Source: Tetracentron sinense (taxonomy: Eukaryota; Streptophyta; Magnoliopsida; Trochodendrales; Trochodendraceae). From it: a stretch of 64,000 nt of DNA. The notes under the pieces were generated by a model. It was not told the origin of the DNA and searched no databases. It saw only the letters and a program-made list of their open reading frames with translations. Both the position numbers and the translations under genes were made by a program. The stretch covers positions 11,870,041 through 11,934,040 of the forward strand of contig CM026562.1 in NCBI GenBank assembly GCA_015143295.1. Direction: 5' to 3'. Positions 20,700 to 33,255 of this stretch are shown here, piece by piece. Each line of letters begins with the position of its first letter. The stretch's first letter is position 1.

Positions 20700-20713
20700 T
20701 CCTGCCCCCCTTT
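20700..20713 (-). other. Polypurine tract of element 3
   Basis: Minus-strand AAAGGGGGGCAGGA directly precedes the TGTAGAAC start of the 3' LTR. Confidence 0.88.
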
Positions 20714-20791
20714 ACAGAAATTTCATCCTTGAAATTAGAACGATACATGACGATACAATTCATACAAAATTACATCGAATCCAACAAAGAA

Positions 20792-23700
20792 CTACACAAA
20801 CAAGTGAGGGTACTTGTCCTTCACTTCGGCTTCACGTTCCCACGTAGCCTCTTCCTTAGAATGATGTTGCCACTTCACAAGGACAAGTGGAATAGTCTTG
20901 GTGTGCAAGACTTGATCTCGACGGTCCAAAATCTTAGCTGGTTGCTCAACCAAAGTGAGATCCTCTCGAATCTCCACTGGATCAAGAGCAATAATGTGAG
21001 AAGGATCTGAAATGTATTTCCTGAGCATGGAAATGTGAAATACATTATGGACCGCTGCCATGTGAGGCGGTAGGGCTACCCGGTAAGCAACCTCACCAAC
21101 CCTAGTAATGATCTAGAATGGCCCCACATACCTAGGGCTGAGCTTCCCTTTCTTGCCGAACCTCATGATTCCCCGACTCGGAGAGATCTTTACATAGACT
21201 TGATCCCTAACCTGGAATTCCAAATCTCTGCGGCGAGTGTCTGCATAGCTCTTCTGTTTGTCTTGGGCAGTCTTCAACATCTCCCGAATGACCTTGACCC
21301 TTTCTACTGTCTGCTCGATCACTTCAGGACCCAACACCTTTCTTTCACCTACCTCATCCCAGTAAAGAGGAGATCTACAACTCCAATCGTACAAAGCTTC
21401 GAAAGGTGCCATCTGGATGCTAGCCTGGTAACTATTGTTGTAGGCAAACTCAACCAATGGCAAATGATCCTCCCAACTACCCTGAAAGTCTAACATACAA
21501 GCTCTGAGCATGTCCTCAATCACCTGGTTCACCCTCTCGGTTTGTCCATCAGTCTGAGGATGAAAGGCGGTACTAAAATCCAACCGAGAACACATAGCAC
21601 TCTGAAAAGTTTTCCAGAATCTGGAAGTAAACCTCGGGTCTCGATCAGATATGATGGAAACTGGCACCCCATGCAGTCGAACCACCTCCTTAACATACAA
21701 GGCTACCAACTGACTCATACTGTACGTAGTCCGATATGGTAGGAAATACGCAGACTTTGTCAACCGATCAACTACGACCCAGATAGCATCAGAACCTCTG
21801 GCCGTCCTTGGTAGACCGACTATGAATTCCATCGAGATATTCTCTCATTTCCATTCCGGAATAGGGAGGGACTATAAAAGACCGGCTGGCCTCTGATGTT
21901 TGGCCTTCACTTGCTGGCACACCAAACATCGAGAGACAAACTTTGCGACTTCTCTCTTCATGTTTCGCCACCAGTAGTGCCTTTTAAGATTCTGGTAAAT
22001 TTTAGTACCTCCAGGATGTACCGTGTACTTGGATCGATGAGCCTCGTCCAAGATCTCACTCCTCAACACTGCGTCGGCGGGAACACACAACCTGCCTTTG
22101 AATGTGATGGCACCATCACCATTCAAAGTAAAATCCTGACTGCCACTGCTAACCAACTTGTCTCGATGAGCAAGCAACTCCGTATCTGAACTCTGTAACT
22201 CCTTAATCTGAACTAGGATATAAGGCTTAACTGTAAGATTAGCCACGATTGGCCCATAAGTAGGCATGCTGATGCAAAAATTGAGTTTCGCCATCTCTTC
22301 CAACATCTTCAACTCAAGGACCATCATGTGAGCCAAGTGTTCGGAAGACTTCCTACTAAGGGTGTCTGTGACTACATTTGCCTTACCCGGATGGTACTGA
22401 CTAGTGCAGTCGTAATCCTTCAGAAGCTCCACCCAACGGCGTTGCCTCAAGTTTAGCTCCTTCTGGGAAAATAGGTACTTCAAGCTCTTATGATCCGCGA
22501 ACACATCGAACTGTTCCCCAAAAAGGTAGTGACGCCAAATCTTCAGTGCAAAAACTACTGCAGCAAGCTCTAGATCGTGCATAGGGTAGTTCTTCTCATG
22601 CTCCTTCAACTGCCAATAAGCATAGGCAAATGACCTTCCCGTGTTGCATCAGAACACACCCTAACCCGATAAGCGACGCATCAGTGTAAACTACAAAACC
22701 GTCGCTCCCAGATGGAACTGTGAGGACCGGGGCCGTAGTAAGCCGCTTCTTCAGCTCTATGCATGAAGCTTGCTTCACACATCTCGCTCCAAGTAAACTT
22801 AGCATTCTTCCTTATAAGATAGGTAAACGGAGCTGCTAGGCTGGAGAACCCTTCCACAAACCTCCTGTAGTACCCTGCCAGGCCGAGAAAACTCCGAATC
22901 TTGATGACACTCTTCAGCTTCTCCCAGTTCATCACTGCCTCTATCTTCGCCGAATCGATTGAGATACCCTCGGCAGACACCACGTGGCCAAGGAACGCCA
23001 CCTTCTCCAACTAGAACTCGCACTTGCTCAACTTAGCATATAGGCTATGCTCTCGAAGAGTTTGCAACGTAAGGCAGAGGTCTCTCGCATGATCATCCTG
23101 TGTCTTGGAATACACAAGAATATCATCAATGAACACAATCACACATCGGTTGAGAGATGATCGTAATACCCGGTTCATCAAATCCATGAAAGCAGCCGGC
23201 GTATTCGTCAGACCAAAAGGCATGACCAGAAACTCGTAGTGCCCATACCGAGTCCTGAAGGCAGACTTAGGAACATCTTCAGCCTTGATCTTCAACTAAT
23301 GATACCCAGATCGAAGATCAATCTTCAAGAAGAACCTTGCTCCCTTTAGCTGGTCAAATAGATCATCTATCCGGAGTAGTGGATAACGGTTCTTGATCGT
23401 GACTTTGTTCAGCTGCTTATAGTCAATGCACATTCGCATTGACTCATCTTTCTTCTTTACGAAGAGTACCGGAGCTCCCCATGGTGAAACACTAGGCCGG
23501 ATAAAGCCAAGGCTCTGTAATTCCTCCAATTGTTCCTTCAACTCCTTAAGCTCAATAGGGGCCATTCTGTATGGAGTCCTAGAAATCGAAGCAGTGCCAG
23601 GAGTAAGCTCAATAGCAAACTCAATCTCTCAATCTAGAGGCAATCCTGGTAAAACCTCTGGAAACACATCCATGGAGTCGCACACAACCGGGATAGCTAT

Positions 23701-24128
23701 AGAGTCTCGCTTCTCCGGTTCCGATAGACTTAGCGTTGCAAAACGGGCGATGTCTTGCTTACACAACCCTCAGAAATAAAACGGCTTCTTCCCAACTAGT
23801 TTGAAGTTCATCATCTTCTCGAAGCACGCCACATGCCCATGATAAGTCGAGAGCCAATCCATCCCAAGAATGACATCAAAGTCTAAGTCTTGGAACTTAA
23901 GGATGATCAGATTGACTGGCAACTCATGCTGCTCAACTTGCACCATAGAATCCCGATACACTTTGTCTACATCTACCGATTTGCTGAGCGGAGTCGAAAT
24001 GGACAACTCCTGGGATAATCGACTCGGCTCTGAGGCAAAGCCCTTGGCAAAATTTGGCAAGACAAAAGAATGTGATGATCCAGTGTCGATCAACACTCGC
24101 GTTAAGCACTCGCTAACGAGCAAGGTGC
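20792..24128 (-). pseudogene. pol: pol pseudogene of element 3
   Basis: Read on the minus strand: protease IDTGSSHSF near 24090, RT with FIDDILVYS near 23120, RNase H ([12 protein letters not shown] near 22490), integrase with zinc-binding region near 21950-22050 and SDRDPRF near 21640, and a chromodomain-like end (EEATWERE near 20830). Stops occur near 23769, 23625, 23294 and 23010, many readable as CGA to TGA, CAG to TAG or TGG to TAG. A frameshift lies near 22740-22800 and another break near 21833-21870. No functional product is expected. Confidence 0.92.
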
Positions 24129-24265
24129 CTGAATATTCAACCCAATTTACGTCAATCATTTTTCACCAGTCATGCATATCATATAGGTAATATGTTGGTA
24201 CAAACATACATATACATCACATACAATCAACATCTCATTACTAAAACAACTTGATTTAAGCATAC
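24129..24265 (-). other. Candidate gag-protease intron of element 3 (137 bp)
   Basis: Minus-strand donor caag|GTATGC and acceptor aatattcAG|gcacc. Removal joins VVQ-G to TLLVSECL and the protease in frame, the same position and phase as in elements 1 and 2 despite a different intron body. Unspliced RNA meets TGA near 24160. Confidence 0.65.
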
Positions 24266-25485
24266 CTTGCACAACATCCTTTAAGGTGTGTGCATCCTAC
24301 TCGGTCATGGCAAAGACCCATCCCTGATTTGTCTGTCGAGGTGACTGAGTGGACCATGAAGGTCGCGAAGCCTGTGAAGATCCCTGTTGTGCTGGCGGCC
24401 CAAGTGGAGGTCAGACTCCCTGAGGCACTGCCTGTACCTACATCTTCGGGCAATCCCTAATCACGTGGCCTTGCTCACCACAGTGGAAGCAACCACCAGA
24501 AAGTTTGTGGCAACCTCCTACCATGTACCTCTTCCCACACGTAGCACACTCATTGAAGGAAAATGATGCCAAGGAAGCGGGCGGCGCATACCTAGGGGCC
24601 TGTGTGACTATCGAGCACAGTGCCTGTGGGGCAAATGAAGGCCTCTGAGCCTGCATAGGTGGAGAAGTCTGGAATGGAGCAGTCCTGGCCCTCTTCTCAA
24701 GCTGCGCTGAGCCACTGGACTGGCCTCTAGACATGCTTCTTCAGAAAGCTACTGTCCCTTCTCTTGAGAAACTCCGCAGAATTCCTCTCGGTGATCTTTG
24801 CCTTTCCCACAATATCCTTCCAGGTCTCTACCTGGAACATAGAAACCCGGTCTCAGATAAAAGACCGTAATCCGTCCACGAACTTCCTGACCCCCATACT
24901 CTTAGTAGCGATCAGATGTGGAGCAAATCTCGACAGTCCAACAAACTTCGCCTCGTACTCGGCTATGCTCGCCTCTCCTTGCTCGAGGAGTACAAACTCT
25001 CTCACCTTCTGTTCCTTGATAAACCTAGGGAAATACTATTTGTAGAACACATCCAAGAACTGCCTCCATATCTAGGGTACCCCTGCTTTAGCAACATCCC
25101 TCTGTCTCTGGGCAGCTCTCCACCAGTGTTCGGCTTCACCTTCCATCATGAAGGAAGCCCAATCGATCCTCTGCTCATCTGTGCAGTGGAGTGCTCTAAA
25201 AATCTTCTCCAGTTGCATGATTCATGTCTCTGCAACTAAAGGATCCAGAGTCCCGTAGAAAGTAGGAGGTCGTAGTCTCCGAAAAGCCTCGAGTCCTGAG
25301 GTGTAATGCACCGGAGGAGGTGCAGGTGCAGCAGTAACAGGAGTATCTACTTTGTCTGCAAGCCTCGTCATAGCTGCTGCCATGGCTCCGAGGATCTGAG
25401 TCAGGTCGGGCTGTTCGCCACCCATAGGAATGTCCCCTCCGTTCCCTCGGGTATGAAACCCTCTACCTCGAGCGTTTTGCCTCAT
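24266..25485 (-). pseudogene. gag: gag pseudogene of element 3
   Basis: Starts MRQNARGRGFHTRG and shows FRRLRPPTFYGTLDP near 25260, where the first frame ends in a stop at 25222. The capsid continues in other frames. The C-terminal part is open again from about 24734 and has CATCGKR and the zinc knuckle CFHCGEQGHVIRDC near 24450-24490. At least one stop and frameshifts break the middle. Confidence 0.88.
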
Positions 25486-25784
25486 GATAACAATCTGAGG
25501 ACAATAGCAAAGATTAACCTCTTTGAATAATGAAGTTCAATGAGCACATAGTGCTTTATATAAGCGTCGTATATACATCATAATATAAACATACGAAGGA
25601 GATCCTAGTGCCACTAAGGTCTCATGTCTAAACTTCCTAGACTGCACTAAGGACTTGCCTGATACCCGTTATGTCACAGTATCAAACTTAAGTTAAGGAG
25701 TTTGTCTGAGTTCTAAGTTTAACTCAGAAACTCACTTCCGCTTAGCCCAAGGGAAATCGATCCCTAAGGCTCTGATACCAAGTC
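25486..25784 (-). other. Internal leader and primer site of element 3
   Basis: Minus-strand TGGTATCAGAGCC at 25768-25780 is a perfect initiator-tRNA-Met primer match, four bases from the LTR end at 25785. Nothing else is recognised between it and the gag start. Confidence 0.87.
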
Positions 25785-26066
25785 TGTCATGACCCAAAAT
25801 ATCCCCTAGGAGTTAGGGATACTCCAGCTCAAGACCGTCGTATCATACCTTCCATATGATACATAAGGCACGCGTATCAACCTGCAACATACATCATGTA
25901 CATATATACGCAGCAGAAAAATAAACGTAACCAATATATCTATATGTGAATTTGCTCCTAGCATTCGGTTCAAGTGTGAACCAACATAGTGTAACCAAAA
26001 TATGGAGTGGACAAGTCCCACTCTTACATATACAAAACAGTTGTGCCAACTCTCCAAACATCCCTC

Positions 26067-26228
26067 TCAATAGAAATCAAAATCCAAACGCCTATCCCGT
26101 GATTCATCGCCCCGGTAATGATCCATGGAGGGTTCTGGATCATAGTACTCCTCTTCTATCCAAGGCTCCGTGCCACAGACCTCAAAAGGAACACGAGTAC
26201 CTATCGAAGTCAATAGTCAGCTCAGCAT
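26067..26228 (-). pseudogene. LTR short ORF, element 3 5' copy (broken)
   Basis: Same frame as the left copy, but codon 4 is TGA (from CGA). Downstream the core PFEVCGTEPWIEEEYY is intact to TGA at 26067. This copy retains EEEYY where the left one has EEYY, matching the other families better. Confidence 0.4.
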
Positions 26229-27160
26229 GGAATACTCAGTGATATACAAACTACTAGCTAAAAGTGAGTAATATCATGAACATGCAAAAGCTTACAGTGT
26301 AACGATCGTGAAAGTAGCTAACACTATTCGTGCAAATCAAAACCGATAAATCTTGTGAAGTCATATGATAATCAGGGTTCTTGTGAGTTCTTGTGAATTC
26401 TTGCGAGAGTTGGGAATCCTTGTGAGCATGCGAGATCTGAGTATGCATGATTTCTTGTGCACTTACGAGCTTGTGAACTTGTGAGCTTGTGAGACATGAC
26501 TACTTGTGAGTTCATGTATAGTGGGATTCCTTGTAAGCTTTTAAACGATCTTAGACTACCAACCCAAGGTTTGGCCTTATCACTTGTGAGCGTGTGACAA
26601 TTCTTTTAATCAATACCTAGCTTATGAACTTTTTACAAATACCTTTCTTGTGAGAAATCATCGAAACATGCGAGACTTGTGAACATAGGGTGCATGCGTG
26701 CTTGTGAACATGATAGTGAATTTAGAAAGCTTGTAAAGTTAACCTCATATTCATAGAACTTAATACTAGTGATAGCTTATTATGCATAAAAACTTAATAG
26801 CATACTTAAGCATAAAAGTCCTTAGAGGCATTATATCAAACACTTAGAGTGCCTAGTATTAGTAGTTTACATCCAAGTACAATTTCAACCCAAGAACATA
26901 TTCAAATCATGGTTTTCTTAAAGGAATAGCACATGGTAGGTAGTAGAGTGTATCTACCTTGGTGAAATCGAGGAATTTTGATTCCAAACACGTGGAACAA
27001 GTGAGAACCTTGAGTTCTTTGATGAAAAACACCAATGGAGGGAAGATTGATCTTCTTCTTCAAGCATTAAGCCAAACCCTAGCTTTCTCCTTCTTCTCCT
27101 CTCAAATCTCTTTCCAAAATATGCACTACGGGTTTCTGAAATCCTAAGGCACGAACAAGT

Positions 27161-27169
27161 CTTTATATA
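27161..27169 (-). promoter_or_regulatory. TATA box of element 3 LTR (right copy)
   Basis: Minus-strand TATATAAAG in the same context as 20212-20220. In this 5' LTR it would drive the genomic transcript toward lower coordinates. Confidence 0.7.
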
Positions 27170-27227
27170 GGCCAAGGGGTAATGGCTAAAGTCTTAAACA
27201 CCCTTAATGAAAAAAATCTGCATATAT

Positions 27228-27412
27228 CCGATCGATTGGTGGTACAGACCGAGCGATCGGTAGCTTACCGGTCGATCGGTGGTTTCAACCGAGAGATCAG
27301 TTGAAAACACCCCCTCTGGAATTTTTTCTCATACAAAAAAGTTAATCAGTTGATAGCTATTGAGCGATCGGTAGAGGACCAGTCGATCAGAGATAGCACC
27401 GAGCGATCGGTG
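27228..27412. promoter_or_regulatory. U3 palindrome cluster, element 3 right LTR
   Basis: Counterpart of 20279-20462. Several motifs here have lost symmetry by transitions (CCGATCGATTGG, ACCAGTCGATCAG), consistent with CpG decay. Confidence 0.6.
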
Positions 27413-27647
27413 ATCCCCTGTTTTGCTGTAAAACATGGTTTTCACTACTTGAATCTTCTCCAATCCAATTCCAACACTCTTTTATGCTTGAAACATACTC
27501 CTTAAGGATACTTAGGCCTGTTAGAACATGTACACCATAAATCCCAACACGTATATTAGCATATGGCCAACTAGTGTACAAAACTACACTTGAGCACTAT
27601 TCATTCACTATTCACAACAAGGTGAAATGAAGTTCTGGGGTTCTACA

Positions 27648-30340
27648 GTTTTGTTCAATTTGTTTCTAATTACTACCCTATTAATCACATAGCAAGATGT
27701 ATTAATAGCTTCTGCCCAAAAGTAGTTTGGTAATTTATGTTCATTAAGGATTGTTCTACCTATCTCTTGTAGGGATCTATTTTTCCTTTCAACTACTCCA
27801 TTTTGTTGAAGAGTTCTAGGAGCGGAGAAATTATGGTTATAACCATTTGCTTCAAAAAATAGCTCAAGCTCTTTATTCTTGAACTCTCCTCCTCTATCAC
27901 TTCTTACACTATTAATGGCATAGCCCTTTTCATTTTGTACTCTTTTACATAATTTTTCAAATAGATTTGGTGCTTTACTTTTGTGTGAATGAAATAATAC
28001 CCATGTATGTCTTAAGTAGTCATCTACTATGACAAATGTATATAACTTACCACCTAGGCTAGTTACCTCATTTGGTCCAAATATGTCCATGTGTAAGAGT
28101 TCTAGAGGTCTAGTAGTTGAAATTTCTTTTTTATTCTTAAGAGAAGATTTGATTTGTTTACCTAGTTGACATGCATCACATACTTTATCTTTTATGAACT
28201 TAGTTTTAGGTAGACCTTTTACAAGTTCTTGTGTAGATAGTTTTGATAAAAGATCCATGCTAGCATGTCCTAATCTTCTATGCCAAAACCAACTTACTTT
28301 ATTCAAAGCAGAGAAGCATATCAAATTTTGTGAAGTTAATTCATCAAAATCAATAGTGTATACATTCTCGTTTCTATATGTTATAAATAGAGTATTGGCA
28401 TTATTTTTTTATCTTTTATTATGTATAAATTTGATTTAAATGATATATTGAGTTCTTTATCACATAGTTGACTTATGCTAATAACATTATGCTTTAAGCC
28501 ATCAACAAGCAATACATTTTTAATAAAGGTAATGTTATTCTTACCAACATTACCTAAGCCGATTATCTTTCCCTTGACATTGTCCCCAAAGGTCATGTAC
28601 CCTCTATCCATAGGAGTGATTGAGATGAAAAGCTTTTTATTCCCGGTCATGTGCCTTGAACATCCGCTATCCAAGAACTATGTTGACTTCGAGCTACTTG
28701 TCTTTAGGCATACCTACAAGACAAAATCATGTAACTCCCTTTGGTACCTAAACCATCTTCGGTCCTCTATGGTTAGTTTTAGGAGGGGAAGTTTCCTTTG
28801 GAATCCAACTTTTCTTGACTACCTTCTTTCCATTAGTGGTATAAAAAACACTAGAAGGTTTAGTTGAGGTGCTAGTTGATTTAACAAAGAACTTTTGATA
28901 ATTCTTTTGTTTAACTAAGGGATTGTAGCCTAGTCCGGCTTTACCAAAGACGCATCTTTGTTGGCCTAATAGTTTTTCTAAGTTCTTTTGACCATTAGTG
29001 AATGTGAGAATAGTGCTAGTCAAATCTTTGACATTGACTTTAAGCTCATTACATTCACTTGATGAGTCTTGAGGTAAAGATTGAATATCCTTAATTTTCA
29101 TATTCAATACCTCATTTTCTTTTTGAAAATTTTCTTTTTCTTTTAGCAAGAATTCATTGAAATTAGTAAGAAAAAGATTTTCCTTTTTAAGCATTTTATT
29201 CTTAGAGGCAATTTTTTGAAATTCTCCATAGAACTCATCAAAAGCATCTCTTAGTTCATCAAAAGTAAGAGATTCATTGGTTGAAGACTACCTCATCTTC
29301 ATTTGTCAGGATGCACAAATTTGCCACTTCTTCATCACTTGAGGCATCTTCAGACTCACTGTTATTTGAGTCATCCCAAGTGGCCTTCATATCTTTCTTC
29401 TTGAATTTGTTACTCTTTTTGAGTTGAGGACACTCTGTTCTTATGTGTCCTGGTCTTTTACACTTGTAGCTAGTGAGAGGTTCCTTCTTGCTTGTTTCAC
29501 CTTTAGTAATCTCCTTGGTGAATTATCTATTGTATGGCTTCTTTTTGAAGTTCCTTCTATGCTTTAAGAATTTCTTGAACTTCCTTGCCATGAGAGATAT
29601 GTCCTCATCTCCCTCACTTTAATCCACTTAAGAGGATTTTAAGGCTAGGCCTTTCTTGAGCTTGGACTCATCCTCTTATTGATCTTTTATGATGACTTCA
29701 TGAGTCATTAGAGAGCCGAGGTGCTCATCCATTTGAAGCTTGGTTAAGTCTTTGGCTTCTTGGATAATAGTCATTTTGGGAGACCATTCCTAAGGTAGTG
29801 AGCGAAGAATCTTCCTGACATTTTTTACATTAGCAGAAACCTTTCCAACTGATTTTAGTCCATTCAATATATTAGTAAAGCGAGTAAACATTTCACTAAT
29901 GGACTCATTTTTCTCCATTTTAAATAGTTCATATTTGTGAACTAGCATGCTTACTTTTTCTTTTTTAACTTGATTAGTCCGCTCATAGGTGATTTGAAGT
30001 TTGTCCCAAATTTCTTTGGCCGAGTCACAACCTGACACTCTATTGAATTCTTGGGGACTTAAGGCACAATACAAATTGTAATAGCCTTAGCATTTATTTG
30101 AATGAGTTTAATATCTGCCTCATTCCAGTCTTCCTCCACTTTATGAATTCTAACATCATCCATAATTTTTGTGGGAAGATGTGGACCTTTGACTATGACT
30201 CTCCAACATTCACAGTCAAGGGATTGGATGTAATACATCATCCGGGTTTTCCAGTTGTTATAGTTCTCTCCATTGAACAATGGAGGTATTGTAGTGGATT
30301 GACCCTCTCTAGAGAAGTTGCAAAAGTATTTGCTATAAAT
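27648..30340 (-). pseudogene. Element 4: Sirevirus-like copia gag-pol, truncated by element 3
   Basis: Read on the minus strand: Gag starts near PPLFNGENYNNWKTRM (30290) and continues with the UBN2-type region (30074-29790). A nucleocapsid motif near 29440 has lost its first Cys (SYKCKRPGHIRTEC). A coiled-coil-like Lys/Glu-rich stretch follows (29190-28960), then protease DSGCSRHMTG near 28660 and integrase with HRRLGHASMDLL and the DDE residues (HMDIFGP, SDRGGEF, NGVVERKN). The frame is cut at 27647, so RT and RNase H should lie beyond the left edge. Frameshifts near 30065 and stops near 29780, 29290 and 28680 disable it. Confidence 0.88.
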
Positions 30341-30384
30341 TAGATCTTTAACTCTAAGATGGTTAAATCTAGATATAGAGTCTT

Positions 30385-30397
30385 AGCATTGATACCA
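30385..30397 (-). other. Primer binding site of element 4
   Basis: Minus-strand TGGTATCAATGCT resembles the initiator-Met site with two changes. It lies about 50 bases upstream of gag in the element's direction. Confidence 0.6.
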
Positions 30398-31054
30398 AAT
30401 TTTCCCCAGATATTGACCATAAAGGGAGGTGATTAAGGTCTATGCAAATTAAAAACTAATTTTCCCTTTTCTTTTGCGAAATTAAAATATCAAAGATAAT
30501 GCAATTAAGCAGTTATAAAATATATGTAGTGAATAGAGTAAGAAAAAGAGTTATAGAGAATAAACACAAAGATGTTTTTCTCGAGGTTCGGCACCCTGCC
30601 TACATCTCCGCTTTTCAGCTTCCAACTTCAACAAGGATTCACTACGATTTTACTCGTACAGACTTCTTCCTGGGTGAAGCCCGAACCGCTTACAATCTCT
30701 CTTTCAGGTCGAGACCAAACCTTTACAATCTCTCTTCTAGGTTGAGACCAAACCTTTACAATCTCTCTTCCAGGTCGAGACTAAACCTTTCGTTGCAATA
30801 GCACAACCCTCTCTTGACTTTTTCGAAGCTACGACTTCAGTTGCAAGAATCCACCGATTCTTGACTTTTCTTTACACATGTAGATTTAGATTTACAATCC
30901 GAAATAAAACTCCTGAAATGAGCTAGATAAGAGTTGAATAACACTCTAATGAAATCTCTCAAAGAATGGAGTTGAATAACTCAAATGAGATTTTTAGGGA
31001 TTTCTAGAGTGTGATCGATGTGGAAATCAATGTCATTGATTGAGTAGATGATGA
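30398..31054 (-). repeat. Probable 5' LTR part of element 4
   Basis: Lies immediately beyond the primer site and includes a 'cgaggttcggcaccctgcctacatc' stretch typical of transcribed copia LTR regions (from general knowledge). Exact ends are not resolved, and no second LTR is in the window to align. It is interrupted at 31054 by a solo LTR. Confidence 0.5.
30695..30790 (+). repeat. Tandem repeat, 3 x 32-33 bp
   Basis: Three units beginning TACAATCTCTCTTYYAGGT and containing gagacYaaacct, inside the probable element 4 LTR. The ORF through it (30499-30801) has no other support. Confidence 0.9.
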
Positions 31055-33250
31055 TGTTGGACATGATGCCCAGAAAAGTCATTTAGATGATTAGAACCTT
31101 ATTAATTTGATTAATAAATGCTTCTTCTTAATTTATTGTGTATTCATTATGGGTAATTGACCATGATCATGAGATGATCTATACGATATGAGATATTGAT
31201 AAAGGTCTATAGGATATATTGTAGGAAAGTTCTGTGATTAGATTATCATATGTAGATATAACTTTCCAGTTCCTTATACCTTATATAGTCACAGCTGTGG
31301 GTGAAGCTAGGCACTTCACTTATATGGCTGCCAGAATGCTAAGATGTTCTCAATAGTTGAGATGAAGTTCTATCTCGAACTATTGTAGTAGAGACTACAC
31401 ATCAACATATAGGTGCTTAAATGTACACTGACTGATTGCATTCAATGAGAGACCTCTTGCATAAACATACTATCAGATAGTTGGTCTCTCATTCAAATTG
31501 AACGGTTTCGATGATCCTTAGATCTGATGAGTTCATCTATGACTGGGTAGTGATCTGACTATTTTGATTCCACCAACGTATTTTCTAACTTAGGGAATAC
31601 AATACAGTGATAGTTGGATAGTCAGAAAGTTGTTCGAGTCATGATGAATTTCAAACAAGAAATCCATACTCATTAATTTGAGAGATTATCCAAGTTCCGG
31701 GTAAGACAGTTGATTAAGTTCAAATCCTGCGCAGGTGATTTTGAAAACAAAATAAGTTTTGAAATATACTTTTATTAAAAGGTATTATACTTATAAAAGG
31801 ATTTTTTTCAAAAATTTTTTCATGAGAAATTATTTCTCATGGCTCAATCATAAGTCTTGGAAACCCGGATGATTTGCAATGGGCTATGGGTTAGATAATA
31901 TGTCAATCTCGAAGGCCCATTAGGGATAATGTATTTGGAAGGATAAATTGAATTTAAAAGTTCACGTGGTGGGATCCGTAATGGTTAATGTTCATACACT
32001 GGGATTCAATTGCAATATGGATATCTCACGTCACTTGCAATTCCGATGTAATTCCCATTTAGGGTCAATGGAATAACATTGGATAAGCCAGGGTAAGAAT
32101 GTCCCAGAGCAATCTGTGGAGGTGCTCACATAAGAAATACAAGCTCAATAATTGATTAAAAGTTAATCATTTAATTAAATAGATTAATAGTTTATCTATT
32201 GTTTAAATTAATTGTTAATTTAAACTAAGGGATTATTTTAGTAATTATTTGATTAACATAATTAAAGGGGAAATGGGTTTGACCCATATCCATAAACCCA
32301 TTAAAATGGACCTTTAATATGGGCCAAAGCCCATGGGTGTAAACCCTAGGGTGGGGCGCCCACTTGAGGAATCCTAATTGGATTAGGATTTGTTTAATTG
32401 AATAATTATTGAAATATAATTCCTTTTATTATGGAATTAAAATCCAAGTGTTGGATTGCAATTAGGATTAAGATGTTATTGTAATTAGATTACAATAAGG
32501 AGTTTTAACTCCTCAAATCCCATGCCCCATAGTAGCTCAAGGCCCCCCCCCCTTGTGGATTCATAGTTTGACTAGGTTTCCTACTTTGGTGTAGGATGTT
32601 GACTTATCCCTTTTAATTAAGGAATCCTCTTATAATAGGGACTCTTTAATTAATAGGATTACTATAACTAAAGTAGTTATAGATTAAGTAGGAGTTTATT
32701 TAATTAATAATAACTGTTATTGTTAATTAATAAATCCTACTAGATAAGATCAAGTTGGAGTAGGATTAGGATAAGATCCTAGTCTATAAATACCCCAACA
32801 CCCTAGACCATTAAGTAGAATTCTCTAGAATTTTTTCTCTCCTCTCCTCTCTCTCTCCAAACCGTGAGCCCTAGGGGAGACCCCTAGGGATTTTCGTGAG
32901 CTATATTGGTGGTCCTAGTTGGGTTTTGAAAATCTAGGGTTTAGAACCTTAGTATTATTGGTGATAGAAGGTCTACACCATTGATCCATCTTCTTCCTCT
33001 TGCTTCTATAATTCAAAGGAGATTCTAAAGCTTCATGGGGATAGCAAAGAACAAGGATCGAGCTTCTAGTATTTTTTCAGAAAAATCTCTACAAAGAGTT
33101 CTGACGGTTTGAGTGGATTAAGCTTCACCGGTGAAAAACATTCACCGAGGTGATATAGCTAAAACTCTTAGATAATTTTGATGCTTTTTATGGTGTTAAG
33201 ATCTAGGGGATCTAGTTTACGCATAAATTTTTATCCGGATCCCCCCTTCA
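31055..33250 (+). repeat. Copia-type solo LTR (2196 bp)
   Basis: Starts TGTTGGACATGATGCCC and ends GGATCCCCCCTTCA, the usual end just before a TGGTATC primer site in copia elements, but no primer site follows. The flanks are GATGA (31050-31054) and GGTGA (33251-33255), a 5-bp target duplication with one mismatch. The start resembles the LTR of element 5 (TGTTAGACATATATGCCC), so the families are related. A run of nine C lies near 32543. Confidence 0.85.
32785..32792 (+). promoter_or_regulatory. TATA box of copia solo LTR
   Basis: TATAAATA in agtctataaatacccc, followed about 60 bases on by a CT-rich leader (tctctcctctcctctctctctcc), a normal plant core-promoter layout. Confidence 0.75.
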
Positions 33251-33255
33251 GGTGA

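Larger units (their letters stand above)
18945..27647 (-). mobile_element. Element 3: decayed chromovirus, minus strand
   Basis: Both LTRs, polypurine tract, gag, intron, pol and primer site are present in reverse order. Its 3' LTR (left) is interrupted by element 2: the first 105 bp of the LTR as seen on the plus strand (25785-25889 in the right copy) are missing at 18945 and should lie outside the window. The proteins are clearly related to element 1 but more distant than element 2. The right end cuts the integrase of element 4. All large domains carry stops. Confidence 0.93.
25785..27647 (-). repeat. 5' LTR of element 3 (1863 bp, complete)
   Basis: Plus-strand TGTCATGACCC ... GGTTCTACA. 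It is complete and gives the full length for comparison with the left copy. It holds the palindrome cluster (27228-27412), a TATA box and a decayed short ORF. The 'cttgtgag' repeats are at 26375-26720. Confidence 0.95.

Noticed and set aside
28475-28867. Plus-strand 130-codon ORF
   Set aside because: It is antisense to the protease and nucleocapsid region of the Sirevirus-like element 4.
32540-33250. Host-gene promoter and 5' UTR (TATA, CT-rich leader, aaaccctag text)
   Set aside because: It lies within a 2196-bp unit with TG...CA ends and a target duplication, so it is an LTR promoter.
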